Below are positions 55,995-64,000 of a stretch of DNA of 64,000 nucleotides, in pieces; the stretch's first letter is position 1, and each line of letters begins with the position of its first letter. Source of the DNA: Ascarosepion bandense (Eukaryota > Mollusca > Cephalopoda > Sepiida > Sepiidae); the NCBI GenBank assembly GCA_037127315.1, contig JBBBDQ010000310.1, positions 5,371,001 through 5,435,000 on the forward strand, given 5' to 3'. The translations under genes and the position numbers were made by a program. The notes below the pieces were generated by a model. It did no database searches. It saw only the letters and a program-made list of their open reading frames with translations, and was not told the origin of the DNA.

Positions 55995-56630
55995 TAAATC
56001 AATTCTTAAGAAAATCTATAACAAATTCCCTTCTCCTTCATGTCTATGCGTAACCACACCAACGTAAATATCACTTTAGTCCAAAGATGTTCTAAATAGA
56101 AGAGATGAGTTACCCGAACAACTCTGTCAAAAAATTTTCTAAACTTGATGGTGTTATGAAAAAATGGTAACAAACCTTTTTGTTGTATAAATACATAAGC
56201 ATGTAAAAAAAGAAGAAAAAAACATATTTGGAATTCGGATCAAACCTTCTCGAAATAAATCGAGTGAATATTCTTATAGAAGGAATAAACCCAGAAATAT
56301 AATTCTCTAGCCAGTTTGCAACTTACGGCTGCGTAATCAGGACGACAATACATTTTTCTATCTCATAACTTCTAGATTAATCGGCTTCAAAACAAGAAAC
56401 CAGTTGATGATACTTTAAAAGTTATTCGTCACTCGACAATAAATAATTACCTTTTCAACAGATAACATTTACGTTGCATTGGTAAAAGAACATAGTGTGA
56501 TGTTTGGAGCTGTATTCAAGGTATTGTCAATAAGTTATAGCGGTTCTCTACAAATGTGATTATATATCAAACAATGACTTGTTCAACAGATGTTTTCGTA
56601 TAGTTAATTATTAGGGTGTTCAGAAATTTA
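55995..56630. other. No gene seen
   Basis: AT-rich sequence. The text ttagggtgttcagaaattta at 56611-56630 resembles a mariner terminus just outside the complete element that follows. Confidence 0.4.
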
Positions 56631-56637
56631 TTATTTA

Positions 56638-57834
56638 TTAGGTTCTCTGGAAAGTTCAGACCGGTTTTTAAGGAAAATTAAAAACCAAGCCAAAATTATG
56701 CCATTAAATATTTATTCAACTAAATATAAACCATTTTGTTGCACAACTTTTCCCATCTTTCCCTCAACTTAAAGATTCCGTCTAGCTAGACTTTCGAGGG
56801 TTTCTCGTCAAAGAAATTATTAGTGTAGTTTTTATATCATCCAAAGAATTAAATTTTTTACAAGTATCTGAAAAAATGAAAAACCCGAAAGAACAATATC
56901 TGGTAAATATGACTAGTGGGATAACATTCCATCCAAGCTGCAACAATTATTTCCGGGTCGCAAAGAAACATGAAGTCTAGCACGATCCTGAAGGAAAACA
57001 ACAACTTTCCTGTTCACCAATTCTGGGTATTTTTTTAATTGTTGCCTTCAATTCATCCAGTTGCGAGCAGTACTTTTTCAGAATCAATTGACTGGTTACT
57101 TGGCAACTCATAAGTGTTCCTTTTCAATTCCACCAGCTGCATGACATTTTTTAGGATTTGCTTTTAGGGGATGGCTAAAGTTCGTTCATGTCAATTACCC
57201 CAAGATCGTTTTTACTGTAAAAGATCCTTTTTTTGTCATCCCCTCAAGATTTGCTCAAAAAAGCGTTTATACAGAAAATCACAGATAGAAATCGACCCAA
57301 AAGAAATCTTTTCACTCGATCATGTTGTACCAAACATCTTGGCAATTTGAGTACCTAAACTTTACTCAGTATTCATGGATGGTGGATTTTAATAAATTTA
57401 GTGTTTTTGTCAATTACCGCGTTGTGTAATGTGGGTTATTCTCAATCAATCTCTTGATTTGGTCGTCATCTGTAGTGATGGGGTCTGCCTGAGTTTTCTT
57501 CATCAATAAATTACAATAATCAACTCTAAACTTAACGAAGTAGTTCAACTAAAGCACTTTCAGCGTACATAGCACATATATTTTTGTTGCTTTCGAGACA
57601 TTTTTAGCTTTACAATAATAAAAAAGCATCATGTGTCGAAAGGTTTTCCATTTTCATAAGGATGCAAAATTGATACGAATTAAATAATTTTAAATATTCT
57701 TTCTGAAAGACAGAGATTTTGAAAGTGTTATAATCGGAAATGTAACCATATATCTGTCGATAAATTTGATGTGTTCCGACATGTTATAACATAAACGACT
57801 AAAAATCGGCATGAACTTTCTGGACAACTCAATA
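56638..57834 (-). pseudogene. Mariner-type transposon with broken transposase
   Basis: The ends are ttaggttctctggaaagttc on the left and, reverse-complemented on the right, ttgagttgtccagaaagttc, giving a 1.2-kb element. Minus-strand translation across frameshifts gives KYCSQLDELKATIKK (about 57040-57090), VVFLQDRARLH (about 56965-57000) and LPDIVLSGFFIF (about 56885-56915). These correspond to the second catalytic Asp (HQDNARPH-type, Asp kept) and the third (SPDLAPSDYHLF-type), where Asp is replaced by Gly. Stops and shifts are frequent. Confidence 0.75.
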
Positions 57835-57859
57835 TTTTGTGATTATAAATTATAAGTCA

Positions 57860-58650
57860 ACTATGGATTGTTAATTTTAACGCCTCGAAAACTAAACTTC
57901 TCTCCATTAATCATCTTAGAGGCTTCTCCTTGATTTCCTTCAGCATGGCTAATGCGAACCGCCAGGAAAGTGACTCGTTGTGCCTTATCGCTCTAGCATT
58001 CTCAGCTGACATGAAGTAAAAAGACTGTATTAAACCTATTGCTAGGTGAGCTGCTAAGAAAGTTGTTTCACTGAGTCGTGCGTGTCAATGTTTCTCTCCA
58101 GAATCTATCTTACATATTTATAGGTCTACCATTCGTCTACGCCTAGAAAACTGCCGCCACATAAAGTCTTGTGATCCTGCTATTTACCTTGAATTCCATG
58201 GAAGAATCAGCAATATTATTGGTCCTGATCTGGCAGATCAGTCTCAGTCACTTTCCCATCGCTGTAAAGTTGCTTTCCTGTGTTTTTTCTATAAATACTT
58301 TCATGATAATTTTTAGAATGAGCTCTTCGCTATGGTATTCAAACATTTTGAATTTAAGCGCAGTACTAGACTGGCGTCGAAATCTCATTAATATACAGTC
58401 AAGCTAGATAATTATATCCGTATATTCTATGATAACAATTTATTTTCTCGCACTTCTCGCTTGTAGAACTTCCGTCTGGCTACATTCGTTCCAGCCAACT
58501 TTAATCTTCAAAAATTTAAATGCAATGTCAGTCGCTATCTACTGTTCCGATTGCTTTTTTCTCTTTCTGCTCATTAAAAATGTTTTTGTTTGTAATTCTG
58601 CCGCACTTTGTGTCTTGGTGGCTTTACTGTGTGAAATCGATTAAAAAAAG
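57860..58650 (+). mobile_element. Diverged LINE copy
   Basis: It starts about 25 bp after the mariner element. Landmarks in order: FNASKTKLLSI (about 57875), ESILHIYRSTIR (about 58105), LADQSQSLSHRC (about 58235), FFYKYFHD (about 58290), LFSRTSRL (about 58445), and a tail-like aatcgattaaaaaaagc. Stops are frequent. Frames at 58171 and 58429 are out of phase with the element. Confidence 0.7.
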
Positions 58651-58725
58651 CAAAACCAAAAAATCCCAGGCAAAATCAAGTTTGGTATGACACGAAACAG
58701 CATTTAGAATTAGTTTATTATCTTT

Positions 58726-59340
58726 GTGGTTTTCACAGTGTCGGTTATAATGCATTTCAGTGTTAAATTAAACGTATTCACCATTGCTTTCGATATGAAT
58801 TCCGAAAAGGCATTACGGTTACAGAGGCCTTTAAAAATGTGGTTGAAAAGGTTTAAAAATAATGATTGGGACATATCCGACAAGATTCGCTCTGGAAGAC
58901 GATCGGTTCTGAATAAAAAACTTCTGAAAGAGATCAGTGAGTTGAATCAACGTCAAAGTCCCAGAGATTTGAATAAAATTGAATAAGTCATGTTCAACTG
59001 TCTACGAGCATCTAAAGCAAATTTGAAAATTAGATTCCTCTTGATCTTTCGCTCGTGAACCGAACACAGTAATTCATCATCTACAATAGATTTTTTAAAC
59101 CAAGAAGGCTAACCTTTTCATTCTAGTATACCGTTGTTACAGGTAATGAAAAATATGATTCGCATGTCTACAGAAAATACACACAAAAACAAAAAGCAAT
59201 GATTATCGAAAAATGAAAAATGAATGCCAACACCAAACTGAAGCCTCTAAAGAATTGCTTTAAACGAATCATCAAAATGCGTCTTCCTGTTCGGTTGTAA
59301 TCGTTGAGAATGAAGGTGATTACATTTGTGATAAAGAAGA
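58726..59340 (+). pseudogene. Second mariner-type transposase, N-terminal remnant
   Basis: The + frame 58726-58986 contains WLKRFKNNDWDISDK then RSGRRSVLNKKLLKEI, the second helix-turn-helix and linker of a mariner transposase. After a stop it continues as VYEHLKQIGKLD-like text (about 59010, shifted). Downstream text to 59340 is too decayed to read the catalytic domain. It is a different lineage from 56638-57834, judged by the motif text. Confidence 0.65.
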
Positions 59341-59473
59341 TTGAAATAAATTTAACTTACGTCATTAATAACCTTTTTGGTAAAATGTAATTACATTCCA
59401 AATAATCTAATAAATATAGTAACTTTTATATTTACATATGCTCTACCTCTAATATAAACATAACATACATTAA

Positions 59474-59476
<3 letters not shown>

Positions 59477-59508
<32 letters not shown>
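59477..59508. repeat. (TA)n microsatellite
   Basis: About 16 TA units. An (AAAAC)n run follows at 59560-59600. Confidence 0.95.
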
Positions 59509-59515
<7 letters not shown>

Positions 59516-59639
59516 TCACGTGATCCGTAAATTTAACGAGCGTGTGTGAAAAAAAAAACACAAAAAAGTAAAAACAAAACAAAACAAAACAAAAAACAAA
59601 AAACAACAAACACGCACGCATATGAACTTTTTGACCTGC

Positions 59640-59955
59640 TCACCGCTGGGTAAGTGATTGAAGTCGAGACGCCAGATCAGAATCAGCAATATTGCATATT
59701 CTTTTTTGGCTCATATGAAGAAGCTCAAGGTAAATATCAGGGGCAGCGGACCATATGTGGCAGAAATAATCTAATCATGGACGAATGGTAGATTTATCGA
59801 TATGTAAGAAAGATTCCGGAGAAAAAAAATTGTCTCTCCCGACACAGTGAACAAACTTTCTTAGCAGCTGACCTAGCAATTGATTCAAAATAGTCTTTCC
59901 ACATCATGTCAGTTGAGAACACAAGCCCGAGAAAGCGCAACGAGCATTAAATTAT
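59640..59955 (-). mobile_element. LINE fragment
   Basis: The + strand text agtcgagacgccagatcaga, gggcagcggaccatatgtgg, catggacgaatggtagattt and cttagcagctgacctagcaa matches the minus-strand region 31400-31650. Both ends are truncated. Confidence 0.7.
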
Positions 59956-60019
59956 TAAATTATTTACAAGTCAATGAGACGTTAATCCATACGTGTAAGG
60001 TTAGGTACCTCAAAGTGAT

Positions 60020-60140
60020 CTAAAGGCTATCAAGCTTGTCTCGCTTGAATCATTACAATTGAGTAGTAAGTTCAATCGCCATTGGGTGCCTCATACTTTC
60101 GGCCTTGTGCCACATATAAGCTGCGCTTAGAAATACGTAT
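60020..60140 (+). mobile_element. tRNA-derived SINE (family S2), copy 2
   Basis: The order caagcttgtctcgcttgaat, aattgagtagtaagttcaat, gtgcctcatactttcggcct, then aagctgcgcttag mirrors the reverse copy at 8424-8555. Confidence 0.65.
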
Positions 60141-60144
60141 AAGC

Positions 60145-62292
60145 TTTAAACATGTGTTTTTAATTGCCATTATGTACGCAGGTGATTATCGCTCTTCACA
60201 TTCCTTTTCGTTACGAGCTGTAAAAATACCATGATTTATTGGAAAAGATAGTGGAGGGGTTTCCTTGGCCTTCTATGCGGGTTTGAATTCAGATTATTTC
60301 TTCTTAAACATTCCTTATCTTTATGATCTGGGAATTGTCATGATTTCGGAGTTTGAAATTCAAAATTTTACTTCCCTTTGATTGCCACCCAGAGCTAGAG
60401 AGTCCTGTATACCCTGACATTTAATCCCTACCTGGAAAGATAAGAAATGGACACGAACTTTTCTTTGTGGGCATTAATGAGAATGCGGGTGCAGCAGCCT
60501 TGATCTCATTTTACCGATTCAAATTTCTGTGTATAATCGTCGTTATTAAAATTTATATAAGAATGAAAAAATATATACCCCCCACCCCAAAAAAAACAGC
60601 AAAACCTTTTCAATACACAACTATTACAGAAAATTCTTTGTCTTTTATGAATTACATTATATCAACTTTTGTTTTTCTTACAATGTGTTATATCACCTAA
60701 CAAAGTTTGTCAGACTAAGAACTTTGCAGACGTCTTATTTTTAGCGTTGTCTTAATTAACTCAATAAAGCGGAAGTTACTAAATATCTTCATGTCAAAAA
60801 TGGTTGGAATTAAATTATATTACGAATTTGAAATAAGAAAATAATGTTAGCTTGCGCTCACCACTTAATAAGTGGTAGATCAAAGTAGAAACTTCTTAAT
60901 TCTTAGACAGCCATATACATATTTAATATACATCACCCAGAGAAAAGGTTATAAGTAAACTGAAATTGAGTAACTTAATGTCATTTGCTTGCAGTTTAGC
61001 AAAAGGATGTTAACTCTCATCTTGGAAAGGAAGTTGTATTTTACGCTAAAGTCAAATACAGAAAGAATAATGTAAAATTAGAACTGTCTTCTTTTAGAAC
61101 AAATAACAAAGTAACCCTAAAGAATTTACATTATTTGTAAAGAAGACAGTATAAAGAAAACAAAAAAATCTTTTGATAATGCAAGGCTTATATGAAGTGG
61201 CATCGGAAAACTTTAGAACTATACGTGTTCTTCTTGCATCATTCAAGACATACTACACAGCCGACTGAGCCAGTCTGCCAATAACCGTCGTGTTATTTAC
61301 TCGTATTCAATTATAAGTTTTGAATCGCTTCTGGTGGAACGGCTTTGCGATCTTTATGATGGCTGAAAATTTACAGTAAAGTGTCTGTCTCCAATCCGCA
61401 AGATCGGCAGCTGTGTTACAAAGACTTTCAAAATTTCAAGCTTTTTATTGGCATGCGCATATCCAAGTATGGGTTCATGATAATAAACATTCAGGGAGAT
61501 CAATCAACTTCAAAACGCTAGAAAATGTAGAAAATAATGAATTTACCACAAAGACCGTTGTCGGACAGTCCATCAACTTTCTAGTATAACCGGGACCAGT
61601 TATGGAGCTTTTCACGCGATCCGGGAATTTTCCATTACCATCTCGTATGTGGAAAATATGCTTATGTGTGATCATATCAACATAAACATTTTATCGCGTT
61701 TTAAATAAAAATGATATGGTATTGTATAACAGGTATCAGCGAGGAAGTGAAATCGTTGGGAGTGATGCCGGCGTGCTGAGTTCAATTTCCGGTCCATTCT
61801 TTTTAACTCACAGAAGATTGTACCCTACCGAAAAGGTTGATATATATTTTTTTCCTGTAAGGAGCACAACCCTTGAAACACGTGAACTTTCAATAATATA
61901 TATCACGTACGGCCACCCGTAAAAATAAAATACGGGTCATCAGTATGTACACAAATAAAATGTTTTAATTTTATTAATTTATTTTGAATGGCTCAATTAT
62001 TTGGATTAAGCTTTTTATTTTTCGATTAGTAAATATAGTCTTTACGTAGAAACTTAACAATTTAGCGTGAACGATCAACGGGGATTTTTGAAACTTTATG
62101 AATTATTATAATAAAAAATAATAAAAATGAAAACGATTCTTGTAAAAAGTCATTATTCATTGAAAAAAAATATCTTCAGACTATTATTTATAAACCAATA
62201 AAAAGTATATCTAAATAAGAAATAGCATAGTTTTATTGCATTTTTGTTTTCACAATTCGGAGCTTAGTTTCTGAAAAGAGGCTAATTTAGAA

Positions 62293-62330
<38 letters not shown>

Positions 62331-62860
62331 GCTGATCAACATTCCCCAATGACTACAGAATTTAATTAATATTAGGTATATGGGCAAACTCTAGACATTT
62401 CAGGAAATTAATTAGTGTGTGAGTGGGATAATATATGTAAAAGATATTTTACCAAGATTTTCTATAAATAATTATTTAAAAAATGATTTCAGTCATTGGT
62501 GAATTAATTCTGAAATTTTCACGAAATCCGACCATTATTTTTGGAAGAATTTCCAAATTAATATGTGTTTCACCTGCAAAAAAGTGACTTGCGTAATATG
62601 TTTGCCCTTGTAAAAATAGCGTTACTCATGGACGAAAGAAAAACAAGACTTTATGCCAGAATTTTGAATGTATTAAAAAGAATTAAAAAAAAATTAAAAA
62701 TACTTAGAGTTATCCTCTTAATAATAACATGAACATTTTGCCTATAAGATTTTGTTTTTATTTAGTTTGGGGCCCTTTTCTTTATACTATGCTGTTTTAG
62801 CAGCGAATTCGTGGAGGTATTTACTGTAAGCACTTTTTATAGATTGTTAAAATGCGCATA
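60145..62860. other. Long stretch with no recognised gene
   Basis: An imperfect inverted repeat (actgtcttctttta near 61085 with its partner near 61140) and a (CAA)n run at 62296-62330 are the only structured parts. The frames at 60467, 61475 and 61716 have no recognisable domains. Confidence 0.4.
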
Positions 62861-62869
62861 TGTTAAAAT

Positions 62870-62988
62870 AGATTCTCGTAAAAGTCTCTCCGACTCCGAG
62901 ATCTGTCTGTTTTAAATATACGATTTGTAAAGCCGCCATTTTCTTTTTGGGAATATTTTACACGTGCGAATCTGTTTTCGTCCCGGAG
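62870..62988 (+). promoter_or_regulatory. Possible promoter and untranslated first exon
   Basis: This short CpG-bearing stretch has a YY1-like site (gccgccattttc, 62932-62943), an E-box (CACGTG, 62961-62966) and, at 62988/62989, a strong 5' splice-site match CGGAG|GTAAGC. YY1-type sites close to transcription starts followed by a splice donor are typical of untranslated first exons in animals. No coding frame is visible, so the body of any gene would lie beyond 64000. It remains a motif-based guess. Confidence 0.25.
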
Positions 62989-63284
62989 GTAAGCCATTTT
63001 CTCTAGTATTGCAACATCTGTTTCGGAAAGAGCGATCTATATGATATTTTTCAGCGTGTGTAGCGTGTATGGAAGAGGATTTTATTCAGCGAATGTCAAT
63101 GATTTTTATGATTTTTACAATTTCTGGGAAACTTTTTTAGAAGAACCTGAAGGAAGCAGTAGAAATCTAGTGAGGTAATGTAGGAATAATGACGAGGAAA
63201 CACGTGTGTGTCTTTTTTAAGTTAAGGAATTTATTTACAAATTTACACGTTCGTAATTGTCAGTAGCTTGTTTCAAGACAAGTA

Positions 63285-63588
63285 GATGTGCGTTGTGGTA
63301 CAGTGGATATCGACTCGAAACGACAAATCGGGGAGCCGAGTTCGAATTCCAGTTGAATTCCTTGCATTCACTTAAGCACAAATATTCTTGGGAAAGGTAT
63401 CAATCCGTCTCCTCCCTCCAGTTATGAGTTAAATTATACGACAGACTGGGTTCTGTATTCTTGGCTGACAACCAGTCTACCGCAGAAAGCAATGGCAACC
63501 AACTAATCTGCTGCTCAGTCAGTCATATCTCTTTCGAGACATGATTGCCCAAAGCGTGTATCACGTATGGCACTTAACTGACTGACTG
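63285..63588 (+). mobile_element. tRNA-derived SINE (family S1), near full length
   Basis: It has the head gatgtgcgttgtggtacagt, the B box gagttcgaattcc, the 3' hairpin (catatctctttcgagacatg, one arm mismatch) and the end ttaactgactgactg. No target-site duplication was found. Confidence 0.85.
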
Positions 63589-64000
63589 AATAAAAAATTA
63601 TAATTTGATAGATTCCATGAACAGCCAAGAAGAGAAAATGTTCATATTAAACCATCAGACAAGAAGTAAATTTCCAAAATGCTTAATGCAAATTGAGAGA
63701 GTTCGTTTTTCACACAAAAGTTATACGGTTGAATTCAAAATAAAAGATATTTTTTAGGTACTTAGCTTAACATTGAATAGTGTTCTAGAAATTCCGAGTT
63801 GTCATTAGCGGCTGATAATGTATCAGCGTGTAATTTGACAGCGGTGTCATACAGATGGGTGGTCTCTGTTTTTCTTTATCCTGTTTTTCTATGACTTCAT
63901 CGTCCTTCTCTCAAATGTTCAACTTTCTTTCTCTATTTATATCAAATAACGTTTTGACACTGGCTTGTTACTTTCTGTCAGTTTTGTAAGCATCTCTCTT

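Overview
This window looks like non-coding, repeat-saturated DNA from a large animal genome. A cephalopod mollusc (octopus-like) is my best guess. That guess is an inference from the AT-rich background, the dense (TA)n/(CA)n/(GATA)n microsatellites, several tRNA-derived SINE families, Jockey/CR1-like and RTE-like LINE debris, a Penelope-like GIY-YIG fragment and mariner relics. No search could be run. I see no intact multi-exon protein-coding gene, no rRNA operon, no functional tRNA and nothing bacterial. Nearly all longer open frames are microsatellite translations or broken transposon ORFs.

Layout. 1-13 kb: AT-rich DNA with tRNA-type SINEs, a 5S-rRNA-headed SINE (5.6-5.8 kb), two inverted copies of a hairpin-bearing repeat (2.9-3.7 kb) and a retroelement ORF remnant (10.3 kb). 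13-16 kb: Tc1-like transposase scraps and a rearranged Jockey/CR1-like LINE. 16-25 kb: two weak exon candidates (16.74-16.95 and 18.17-18.32 kb), a SINE, a (CA)n-cored dispersed repeat, two adjacent foldback MITE-like elements and old LINE copies. 24.6-30.4 kb: two short elements made of the LINE's head plus its tail, GATA arrays, a second 5S-tRNA chimeric SINE and a three-unit tandem array of about 248 bp. 30.8-36.5 kb: a LINE nested inside an older copy of the same family, a duplicated 0.37-kb block, and a LINE copy with its 5' region, endonuclease and 3' tail but most of the reverse transcriptase deleted. 37.6-46.8 kb: a mariner-like deletion derivative, a SINE inserted into the (CA)n repeat with a clear target-site duplication, a long homopurine tract and two RTE-type LINE remnants. 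47.3-52.7 kb: a (TA)n-rich block with a Penelope-like element, inverted element ends and two large foldbacks. 53-64 kb: a second copy of the 33-kb repeat block, two mariner transposase relics, more LINE debris, and a possible promoter/first exon on the + strand at 62.9 kb.

The main biology is retroposition and its by-products. The Jockey/CR1-like LINE occurs as 5'-truncated, internally deleted and head-plus-tail forms, and one repeat type fuses a 5S rRNA-derived module to a tRNA-derived module. These two are the observations I rate most interesting.
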